This document shows positions 32,370-38,984 of a DNA stretch of 38,984 bases, in pieces; the stretch's first letter is position 1, and every line of letters starts with the position of its first letter. A model generated the notes under the pieces. It was not told the DNA's origin and did no database searches. It saw only the letters and a program-made list of their open reading frames with translations. Made by a program: the position numbers and the translations under genes. The DNA is from Verrucomicrobiota bacterium (GTDB lineage: Bacteria; Verrucomicrobiota; Verrucomicrobiia; Limisphaerales; AV2): contig QHNT01000058.1 in assembly GCA_003218515.1 (NCBI GenBank), forward strand, positions 1-38,984, in the 5' to 3' direction.

Positions 32370-33704
32370 ATGATTCAGAGGTATTCGCGTCCGGCCATGC
32401 GCGCCATCTGGACCGACGAAAACAAGCTCCGGATCTGGTTGCAGATCGAACTCCTCGTCACCGAGGCGCTCGTCAATGAAGGCATCGTGCCCCAGGCCGA
32501 CTTCGAGCGGATCAAATCCGGCGCGGACTACTTTCACAGCCATCCAACGGAGTTGGTCGAACGCCAGAAGGAACTCGAAAAGACACTCAACCATGACGTC
32601 GTCGGCTTCACCACTGCCGTCGCCGAGAGGATCAACCACCCGGCGAGCCGATGGCTCCACTTCGGCCTCACCAGCAGCGACATCGTCGATACCGCCTTCG
32701 CCGTGCAGCTGGTCCAGAGCACGGACCTCCTCATCCCCGAGGTGAAGGAACTGCGCAAGGTCATCGCCCGCCGGGCGAAGGAGCACATACTGACGCCCTG
32801 CATTGGTCGCAGCCACGGAATCCACGCCGAACCGACGACCTTTGGCCTCAAACTCGCGCTGATGTATGACGAATTCGGTCGCGCGCACGAACGGCTCGAA
32901 CGCGTCCGCGACGTCGCTGCCGTCGGCAAACTCAGCGGCGCCGTGGGGACGAGCGCCCATTTGTCTCCCGGCGTGGAGGCCGCCGTGTGCAGACACCTCG
33001 GCCTGCGCCCCGCGCCCATCGCCACACAAATCGTCCAGCGCGACATCCACGCCGAGTTCATGAACGCGCTCGCCCTCGTTGGCGCAAGTATCGAACGCTG
33101 GGCCGTCGAGTTCCGTCACCTCCAGCGCACCGAAGTCCTCGAAGCTGAGGAACCGTTCACCCAAGGCCAGAAAGGCAGCAGCGCCATGCCGCACAAGCGC
33201 AACCCTGTTACCTGGGAACGCCTCACCGGCCTCGCGCGCGTGCTCCGTGGCAACGCCATCGCCGCGCTGGAGAACGTCGCGCTCTGGCATGAGCGCGATA
33301 TCAGTCACAGCTCGGTCGAGCGCATCATCTTCCCCGACTCCTGCACGCTGCTCGACTACATGTTCAACCTGCTCATCCGGCTCATGGACGGCCTCGCCGT
33401 TTATCCGGAGAACATGAAGAAAAATCTCGGCCTGAGCCTGGGTATGTGGAATTCGCAAACTGTTCTGCTCGCCCTCATCCGCAAAGGGTTGACGCGCGAG
33501 GAGGCTTACGAACTGGTTCAACGCAACGCGATGAAGACCTGGGAAGTCAAACATGCCGGCCGCGACGACGCCGACTTCCTGAAGCAACTCCAGTCCGATC
33601 CTGAGGTGGGCAAACATTTCAAAAATGGCGAACTCGAAAAACTCTGCTCGCTCGATTTCCACTTCAAGGAAGTGAAGAACCGGTTCAGAAAACTCGGCCT
33701 GTAG
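32370..33704 (+). CDS. purB: Adenylosuccinate lyase PurB
   Basis: 444 residues from the ATG at 32370; the open frame back to 32190 is repeat DNA. PurB splits SAICAR to AICAR and adenylosuccinate to AMP, releasing fumarate. The family signature SSAMPHKRNP lies near residues 270-280. HFGLTSSDIVDTA, IGRSHGIHAEPTTFG (catalytic His) and the tail ...KEVKNRFRKLGL are all as expected for the ~430-residue bacterial PurB. The TAG stop is the first part of a GTAGCCGCCGACGTGAG element (33701-33717). It is unlinked from purL/purF in this window (24 kb away, opposite strand). Confidence 0.97.
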   Translation: MIQRYSRPAMRAIWTDENKLRIWLQIELLVTEALVNEGIVPQADFERIKSGADYFHSHPTELVERQKELEKTLNHDVVGFTTAVAERINHPASRWLHFGLTSSDIVDTAFAVQLVQSTDLLIPEVKELRKVIARRAKEHILTPCIGRSHGIHAEPTTFGLKLALMYDEFGRAHERLERVRDVAAVGKLSGAVGTSAHLSPGVEAAVCRHLGLRPAPIATQIVQRDIHAEFMNALALVGASIERWAVEFRHLQRTEVLEAEEPFTQGQKGSSAMPHKRNPVTWERLTGLARVLRGNAIAALENVALWHERDISHSSVERIIFPDSCTLLDYMFNLLIRLMDGLAVYPENMKKNLGLSLGMWNSQTVLLALIRKGLTREEAYELVQRNAMKTWEVKHAGRDDADFLKQLQSDPEVGKHFKNGELEKLCSLDFHFKEVKNRFRKLGL

Positions 33705-33724
33705 CCGCCGACGTGAGGAGGCGG
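33701..33724 (+). repeat. GTAGCCGCCGACGTGAG hairpin supplying the purB stop codon
   Basis: CCGCC (33705-33709), loop GACGTGAGGA, GGCGG (33720-33724). The purB TAG (33702-33704) lies inside the element's conserved 5' end, so its arrival set the end of the gene. Confidence 0.8.
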
Positions 33725-34117
33725 AATTGTTTAACCACGGATGAACCCGGGTGGACACCGATGGACACGGATGGACACGGAGTCAACCCAGCCGCCAAAG
33801 ACGCAGAGACCGCCGTACTCGAACGAAGTCGGAAACTGCTGATGAACACTGATTGGGGCTGATACCGTAGGACAGTGCGTCCCGCCTGTCTCAAACTCTA
33901 TCAATGCCGCGAACCACACCAACGTTCTCCCTCTCCGCCTCGAATTCTCTCTCAAACTTTCAACCAACTGGCCACCGCTGATAAACGCTGATTGAAAAGG
34001 GCTGACTTCTCGCGCCCGAAACAAAGTGACGGCGGAATTGACACTTATAAAGGCTGATGCGCTGCGGGCCTGTGCTGCGGCATGAATCAGATCCGCGTTC
34101 ATCCGTGGTTCAAATTC
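33724..34117. mobile_element. ~394-bp element bounded by inverted AACCACGGATGAAC
   Basis: AACCACGGATGAAC at 33733-33746 is repeated in exact inverse at 34097-34110, and the match extends outward with one small gap (GAATT... / ...AATTC). Inside are short direct repeats (GATGGACACG x2, around 33760-33780) and GCTGATRAACRCTGATTG at 33838 and 33978. No reliable open frame. It fills the gap between the purB stop and the MFS gene end; nothing else is seen in that interval. Confidence 0.6.
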
Positions 34118-35369
34118 TGTGCGGCCCGGTGGCTTTGCGTTGAAAAGAATCAGCGGTTGAGATTCTTTTGCCACGCCCGTGATAAGCGATGAGGAAGTAG
34201 ATCAACACCACGGCCACCGCAGCGGCCAGGCCGCCCCAAAAGAGCGGCCAGCGCACGCCATTCGACTGTTCGCACGCACGAAACCACCAACCGGTGCCAA
34301 GATAGCCGATCAGATTGCCGACGCCGCTCATCATCAGGGTCAGCAGCGCCTGCGCCCGCGCCCGCCAGGCGCGGTCCATTCGTTCGTCCACGTAGATCTG
34401 GGCGGTGATGAACATCAGCGTGAAGGAGCACCCGTGCAGCGTGACGCCGAAGAGAATCCACCCCTTCTCATCGAGCGCGCACAGTGCGTAGCGCAGCACG
34501 CCGAAGCTGAGGCCCGTGATGAAGATCCACTTGAGCCGCCAGCTCGTCAGCAGCCGCGCCAGGACGAACATGGCGACGATCTCGGTGACCTGGCCTAGCG
34601 TCATCCACGCGCTGGTATGTTTGAAGCCGAGTTCCCTCAGGTGCGGTGGTGTGTAGGGATAAAAGGCCGCCAGCGGAATACTGAACAACGCCGCGGTCGT
34701 GAACACGACGCGATGATCGTGGTTCTTGAGCAGCGATAGCGCGTCCAGACCGAGCCGTTGGCGCAGCGTGAGGTGTTCGGCGGATTTGGGTGGCCTCACG
34801 CTTGGCAGCAACCAAGTGAAAGCGGCCACCACCAGCCACGTCAAGGCGCCGCTATAACCGGCGCGCGGCGAGCTGTCGGCCTCGAGCGCACTGACCAGCC
34901 AGCAGCCCGCCACCCAGCCGAGCGTGGCCGTCGCGCGGATGGGCCCGAACTCGCGTCTGGAATCGCGCAGCCGGGCGAAGACAATCGTGGACGAGATGCT
35001 CCACGTGGGTGAAGAACACAGGGCGTGCAGTTGGATCAGCGCGAGCAGCAGCCATCGATTCCAACCCAGTTTGATGCCGGTGGCGGCCAAGGCCATGGCG
35101 GCGGCGGTGGCCACCGCCAGCCCGCGCAGCACCTTCACCGGCGAGGCATGGCGATCGGCCATCGCGCCGAAGATCAGCGGTGAAACAAACGCCGCGAGCG
35201 CCGACGTCGCGAACGCGTAGGGCTTGATCGTGTGTAAACCGTGGGCGTCGAGCACGGCGCTCAACGGCACAAACCAAATGCCCAGCGCCGCTCCCTGAAC
35301 GAAGAAGAGTGCCGCCAGTTCGCTATATTCCGTCCACCGTATTGCCCGTCGCACGCGCACAGGACACAC
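34110..35369 (-). CDS. MFS transporter, nucleoside permease-like
   Basis: Up to 419 residues; starts are all GTG (35369, 35360, 35354), and which is used is unclear. Twelve hydrophobic segments are visible. WTEYSELAALFFVQGAALGIWFVPLS, FGAMADRHASPVKVLRGL (the loop 2-3 MFS motif, GxxxDRxxxxK form) and ALIQLHALCSSPTW at segment 4 resemble the nucleoside:H+ symporter (NupG-like) branch. A purine link with purB next door would fit but is speculative. The last ~15 residues (STADSFQRKATGPHRI) extend into or up to the repeat element edge, so the native end may have been altered. Confidence 0.8.
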   Translation of the reverse strand: MCPVRVRRAIRWTEYSELAALFFVQGAALGIWFVPLSAVLDAHGLHTIKPYAFATSALAAFVSPLIFGAMADRHASPVKVLRGLAVATAAAMALAATGIKLGWNRWLLLALIQLHALCSSPTWSISSTIVFARLRDSRREFGPIRATATLGWVAGCWLVSALEADSSPRAGYSGALTWLVVAAFTWLLPSVRPPKSAEHLTLRQRLGLDALSLLKNHDHRVVFTTAALFSIPLAAFYPYTPPHLRELGFKHTSAWMTLGQVTEIVAMFVLARLLTSWRLKWIFITGLSFGVLRYALCALDEKGWILFGVTLHGCSFTLMFITAQIYVDERMDRAWRARAQALLTLMMSGVGNLIGYLGTGWWFRACEQSNGVRWPLFWGGLAAAVAVVLIYFLIAYHGRGKRISTADSFQRKATGPHRI

Positions 35370-35472
35370 GGGCGGCTGAAAAACTCAAGCTTACTCGGAC
35401 GGAATTCTCCACGGGTCGATTATGGCGGCGACTCGTTCATTTGGCGATCACAGACCGCTGCTGCAGAACCGG

Positions 35473-35949
35473 CTATTTCGTGCGGTCGTCAGGGCTGGCG
35501 TCGAAGCAGCTCGCGAGTTTGTCGAAGCTGCCGTTCCAGCCCAGGTCGTGGCCGTCGCGCACATGCTCGTTGATCAACCCTTCATGCGCGAGGGTCACCT
35601 GCGTGCCGTCCGCGTGGCCGGCGAGTTGCACGGTCACGAGCATCTCGCCCCAGGGTTCCATCACGGGATTGCTCCGCCACGTCCAGGTGTAACAAATGCG
35701 CTCGTTCTGGACGATCTCCTGATACGTGCCGATGAGCTCAGCCTCGCCGAAGTCAGTCGTGTACATGGTGAAGCGATACGTGCCGCCGACACAGAAATCC
35801 ATCTTGCCGTCGATGACGTGGCATCCGCCGGGGACCAGCCACTTCTTGAGTTCTTCGACTGACGCGAAGGCGGCGAAGACGAGCGACCGCGGGGCACGGA
35901 TGACGCGCTTGATATTGAGGATCAGTTTGTGAGTGGCAGGCGGATTCAT
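35473..35949 (-). CDS. SRPBCC (AHSA1-like) domain protein
   Basis: 158 residues from the ATG at 35949. The START-like helix-grip fold of the AHSA1 branch is marked by KRVIRAPRSLVFAAFASVEELKKWLVPGG at the start, GGTYRFTMYT in the middle, ICYTWTW, and the last helix LGWNGSFDKLASCF. Such proteins usually follow an ArsR-type repressor gene, and here a broken ArsR tail ends with a TGA that overlaps this ATG (ATGA). Ligand unknown. With the regulator gone, expression must rely on another promoter. Confidence 0.85.
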   Translation of the reverse strand: MNPPATHKLILNIKRVIRAPRSLVFAAFASVEELKKWLVPGGCHVIDGKMDFCVGGTYRFTMYTTDFGEAELIGTYQEIVQNERICYTWTWRSNPVMEPWGEMLVTVQLAGHADGTQVTLAHEGLINEHVRDGHDLGWNGSFDKLASCFDASPDDRTK

Positions 35950-36105
35950 TTTCGGGTGCGGTTGGTTTTCTGCGAGGTGTGCCTGGCCATGCCGCGTTCG
36001 AGGTAGTCGGCCAGCGAATCGAGACTGCCTTGCCAAACTCGCGATGGTGCTCGATGCATCGCCGGGCCTGGCTCAGCGGTCCGCGATTCAAATCAAGAAT
36101 CCGCG
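35946..36105 (-). pseudogene. ArsR-family regulator remnant before the SRPBCC gene
   Basis: One frame gives ILDLNRGPLSQARRCIEHH, the dimerisation part of ArsR proteins. After a frameshift, the next frame gives VWQGSLDSLADYLERGM and then ARHTSQKTNRTRK with TGA (35946-35948). ArsR genes of this context are normally ~110 residues; the winged-helix DNA-binding part is absent. The 4-bp overlap with the SRPBCC start is preserved. The upstream border meets the exonuclease III gene end region. Confidence 0.7.
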
Positions 36106-36169
36106 GGAGAAGAGAGTTTTCATCAGGGCTCCAATATTTAGCCAAGAGGTTAAATAATCAATGGAATCT

Positions 36170-36922
36170 TCAGGAGATTTCAATCCCCACCGGGCAATGG
36201 TCGGAGCCTTCCACTTCGGCGCGGATGAAGGCCCGTTTGAGGCGCGGGCGCAGCGACTTCGAGATAAGGAAATAGTCAATGCGCCAGCCGATGTTCCGGG
36301 CGCGGGCATTGGCGAAGGGCGCCCACCAGGTGTAATGCCCGCCGCCGCTCTCGAATTCACGAAAGGTGTCGAGGAAGCCGGCTTTCAGGAAGGCGCTAAA
36401 GCCGGCGCGTTCCTCGGGCGTGAAACCGTGGTTCTTCAGGTTGGCCTTCCGGTTGGCGAGATCAATTTCGGTGTGCGCCACGTTGAGGTCGCCGCAGAAG
36501 ATCACCGGTTTGCGGCCTTCGAGCTGCTTGAGGTAACGGAGGAAGTCGCGGTCCCATTGCCGCCGGTAGGCCAAGCGGGTGAGTTCGCGTTTTGAGTTCG
36601 GCACATAAACGTTCACGAGGAAAAAGTCGGTAAACTCGGCCGAGAGCACGCGCCCTTCGTGGTCGTGCGGCGCGCGGCCGATGCCTTGGGTGACGTGGAC
36701 CGGGCGTGTCCGGGTGAAGATCGCAGTGCCGGCGTAGCCTTTCTTTTGCGCCGTGTTCCAATAGGTGGTATAGGCCGCTGGCCAGAGTTGCTCGACATCG
36801 TTCGGGCTGCATTTGGTTTCCTGAAGGCAGAGCAAGTCCGGCTTTTCGGCTTCGAGGTAATCGAGGAAGTTTTTCCGCAACACGGCGCGCAGGCCGTTGA
36901 CGTTCCAGGACACCAGTTTCAT
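36170..36922 (-). CDS. xth: Exonuclease III (AP endonuclease)
   Basis: 250 residues. Family motifs with catalytic residues: WNVNGLRA (Asn8), LQETK (Glu35), GDLNVAH (Asp145, Asn147), RIDYFL (Asp216) and GSDHCPVGIEI (Asp241, His242). It cuts at abasic sites and degrades 3' ends in base excision repair in the cytosol. Start, length and ending are normal. Single gene with no neighbour linked in function. Confidence 0.96.
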   Translation of the reverse strand: MKLVSWNVNGLRAVLRKNFLDYLEAEKPDLLCLQETKCSPNDVEQLWPAAYTTYWNTAQKKGYAGTAIFTRTRPVHVTQGIGRAPHDHEGRVLSAEFTDFFLVNVYVPNSKRELTRLAYRRQWDRDFLRYLKQLEGRKPVIFCGDLNVAHTEIDLANRKANLKNHGFTPEERAGFSAFLKAGFLDTFREFESGGGHYTWWAPFANARARNIGWRIDYFLISKSLRPRLKRAFIRAEVEGSDHCPVGIEIS

Positions 36923-37077
36923 CGGGCGATCTTATCGCCAGGAGTCTTTCGACGCGAATTCCAATCAAGAGAGACGCCAACCAGGACGGATTCGAGGAGT
37001 CCATGCTCGTTGGCCAGGGCTCTTTCCGCCGGTGTGAATTCGTGTTGATTCTTTTCCATTCGTGGTAAACTTCGGGC

Positions 37078-38286
37078 ATGGCCTGGCGCATTCACGACAA
37101 CGTGATCCGCGGCGAAATTGATAACCGCGAGAAGGGCGTGATCCACGGGCGCATTTGGCTCGACGGTATTGCCAAGCCGGTCCTGCTCGAGCTCAAAGGC
37201 AATGCGTGTCCGGATCTCGCCGGCTGCGTTTTGAAGTTCAATAATCCCGGCGCGACCGTCCCGCTGCGCAAAGACGCGCATTTCCATCCGCTCCAATGCG
37301 GGAGCGCCGGCGACCTGACGGCTTCGCGCAAAGTGCGGGTGTTCGATCTGCCATTCGAGGAGGCTTATGCGATGATCAAGCGGGGCGAGCAACCTCCCGA
37401 ACACATGGCCAACAGCCTGTACCTCGAATGGTTCAGTGAATTCAACGGGCGCGTGGTCATTGAAAGCGTCGATTACCGGATCGAGGTTTCCGCGCCCGCG
37501 TGGCGGTTGAAGCCGGAGGAGGACGCCCAGCGAGCCAAAGACGCCGCGGCCGGTTTCTCAGGGTTCATGCAGAAACTGACCGACGCGTTGGAAGCGCAGA
37601 AGCACGAGCCGCCCGCAGACCGCGAGTGGGACGAGTTCGACTACGAACAGTTGATGAAGGAGTCGGACGCGCGCACGGACAAATACCTGGAGCTGCTCGA
37701 CAAGCACGGCGACAGTCCCGAGGCCGAGCGTCTCATCGCGGAGGAAATGGGTTGGGACGACGCGGAAAAACCGGAGCCGCGCGAGGCGGCCGCGGAGGAC
37801 GACTGGCTGGATGTCGATGAGATCAACCGGGTCACAGCCGAGGCGGCGGAGCAGCCGCTCGAACCGGAGCCACACACCGAGGGCGTCGACTGGATGCGGA
37901 CGGACGACGGAGACATCCGCCATCCGCTGCAGCACCGTTGCTTCGAGAGCGCGATGAAACTCTGGCACGCGTGCGACGACCGGGGGCTTCCCAAGTCGGA
38001 AGACGACGATCTTTGTCAACTGGTCAGTGAATTTCAGATCACGAGCGCGAAACTGGCCGGCGCTTTGAATGGCCTGGCCTGCGGCCGCGACCGGCGCGAA
38101 GGCGCGTTCATCGTTGCGTATCTCAAACGCGCGCTCGACCACTTGCACAAGGCGCAGGCCGGATTGGAGAAAGTTGCGCCGAAGAATCTTTTGCCTCCCG
38201 ACGTAGTGGCCGAATCCCGCGGGGATCTTTTCGACATTCGCCAGGAAATTCTTCGACTGATGAACGAATTTCGCGGACGGAAGTAA
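37078..38286 (+). CDS. Acidic 402-residue protein, family not recognised
   Basis: Not recognised. The N-terminal ~140 residues are strand-rich and well ordered (WRIHDNVIRGEIDNREKGV, IWLDGIAKPVLLELKG, RVVIESVDYRIEVSAP), with Cys at LKGNACPDLAGC. A central part (about 145-265) is very acidic with Glu/Asp runs and is likely disordered or coiled. The C-terminal ~120 residues are helical, starting with RHPLQHRCFESAMKLWHA, with GLACGRDRREGAFIVAYLKRAL and ending MNEFRGRK. No signal peptide or membrane segment. Two ordered ends joined by an acidic linker suggest a scaffold. It follows the exoIII gene divergently and precedes the SDR gene by 59 bp. Confidence 0.7.
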   Translation: MAWRIHDNVIRGEIDNREKGVIHGRIWLDGIAKPVLLELKGNACPDLAGCVLKFNNPGATVPLRKDAHFHPLQCGSAGDLTASRKVRVFDLPFEEAYAMIKRGEQPPEHMANSLYLEWFSEFNGRVVIESVDYRIEVSAPAWRLKPEEDAQRAKDAAAGFSGFMQKLTDALEAQKHEPPADREWDEFDYEQLMKESDARTDKYLELLDKHGDSPEAERLIAEEMGWDDAEKPEPREAAAEDDWLDVDEINRVTAEAAEQPLEPEPHTEGVDWMRTDDGDIRHPLQHRCFESAMKLWHACDDRGLPKSEDDDLCQLVSEFQITSAKLAGALNGLACGRDRREGAFIVAYLKRALDHLHKAQAGLEKVAPKNLLPPDVVAESRGDLFDIRQEILRLMNEFRGRK

Positions 38287-38345
38287 GAAACGATCGCGGC
38301 GCGGGAAAGCTGGATTCCTTTCGACGACCCCGCTATTAAAGCGGC

Positions 38346-38984
38346 GTGTCAAAGCTCGCCAACAGAGTCCTCGTCGTCATTGGCGGCACCGCGGGCGTCG
38401 GTTTGTCCGCCGCAAAGGCGTTTGTGACCGAGGGCGCGACGGTGGTCGTGGTCGGCCGCAACGTGGAAAACGTGAAGGCTGCGCAAAAGGCGCTGGGCAA
38501 ATCGGCCGAAGCGCTGGTCGGCGACGCGAGCGATCCGAAGACTGCGGCGCAGGCAATTCAGACGGCGCTCAAGACATTCGGGGCTTTCCATGGCTTGTAT
38601 CACGTGGCGGGCGGCAGCGGGCGCAAAAAGGGCGACGGCCCGCTGCACGAAATCACGGATGAAGGCTGGCAATACACGTTGCATCAGAACCTGACGTCGC
38701 TGTTTTACTCGAATCGCGCGGCGGTTCAGCAGTTCCTCAAGCAGAAGGGGGGAGGCAGCATTTTGAACATGAGTTCGGTGCTCGGCTTCTCGCCCTCGCC
38801 GCGCTACTTCGCGACGCACGCTTACGCGGCGACGAAAGCCGCCATCATCGGTCTGGCGAAATCCGCGGCGGCTTATTACGCCAGGCAGAACATTCGCTTC
38901 AACGTGCTGGCTCCGGCGCTAGTGGCCACGCCCATGTCCGAACGCGCGCAAAGCGACCGGGCGATTTTGCGCTTCATCAAAACA
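38346..38984 (+). CDS. Short-chain dehydrogenase/reductase (3' end beyond window)
   Basis: 213 codons are visible from a GTG at 38346; an in-frame TAA four codons upstream forces this start or one further in. The NAD(P) motif is GGTAGVG (13-19), a variant of the usual TGxxxGxG. ALVGDASDPKT marks the end of strand 4 and HVAGG replaces NNAG. The catalytic residues are Ser in NMSSVLG (143 or 144), Tyr160 and Lys164 (YAATK). VLAPALVATPM follows as the usual cofactor-loop sequence. A cytosolic oxidoreductase of unknown substrate; no ribosome site is evident. Confidence 0.9.
   Translation, partial: MSKLANRVLVVIGGTAGVGLSAAKAFVTEGATVVVVGRNVENVKAAQKALGKSAEALVGDASDPKTAAQAIQTALKTFGAFHGLYHVAGGSGRKKGDGPLHEITDEGWQYTLHQNLTSLFYSNRAAVQQFLKQKGGGSILNMSSVLGFSPSPRYFATHAYAATKAAIIGLAKSAAAYYARQNIRFNVLAPALVATPMSERAQSDRAILRFIKT

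Noticed and set aside
32355-33758. 467-residue minus-strand ORF opposite purB
   Set aside because: Antisense shadow of a highly conserved gene; composition follows PurB codon usage.

Overview
The window looks like a piece of a chromosome from a Verrucomicrobiota bacterium, most likely the Pedosphaerales/Limisphaerales branch (subdivision 3). This is inferred from gene content and style: a very large secreted RCC1/Ig-like protein with the C-terminal module usual in that group, a Tat-exported Gfo/Idh oxidoreductase, an Agl23-like glycosyltransferase, a C39-like membrane peptidase, MacA/MacB modules, high G+C, and an extreme load of short dispersed palindromes and tandem repeats. No rRNA, tRNA, CRISPR array or transposase gene was seen.

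Layout. 1-8064 (minus): de novo purine genes purL and purF, separated by a 1219-1230-residue RCC1/Ig protein and several repeat elements. purL is carried in two overlapping reading frames and holds three repeat insertions. A diverged copy of the last ~20 purL codons sits directly before purF. 8441-9883 (minus): Tat-exported Gfo/Idh oxidoreductase. 10245-12415 (plus): a discoidin-like secreted protein coupled to a GT-C membrane glycosyltransferase. 12504-17553 (minus): an efflux/export operon of adaptor, ATPase and two MacB-type permeases. 17684-23787 (minus): YIP1 membrane protein, HEAT-repeat protein coupled to a UlaG-like MBL hydrolase, MetE-like zinc protein, a decayed four-helix-bundle gene, SIS-domain protein, and a secreted LolA-like protein. 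23905-27268 (plus): a 58-residue CPXCG protein, TMEM14 family protein and helicase HrpB. 27263-28139 (minus): lipoprotein plus a small membrane protein. 28377-33704 (plus): C39-like membrane peptidase, M3 oligopeptidase, rhomboid protease, purB. 34110-36922 (minus): MFS transporter, SRPBCC protein with a decayed ArsR gene in front, exonuclease III. 37078-38984 (plus): an unrecognised acidic 402-residue protein and the start of an SDR dehydrogenase.

The most unusual content is the repeat fraction. (a) At least eleven loci carry tandem heptamers, often exactly four units (28 bp). The heptamer sequence differs between loci but the 7-bp architecture is the same, and three sets form inverted pairs. 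(b) Five copies of a GTAGCCGCCGACGTGAG element occur; four lie within ~25 bp after a stop codon, all in the sense orientation of that gene. Several fold into a hairpin with a conserved GACGTGAGGA loop and a covarying stem. (c) Repeat elements have entered the coding regions of purL, hrpB and the metE-like gene, and nearly all keep the frame. Together these suggest an active, apparently non-autonomous repeat-generating process whose enzyme is not in the window.
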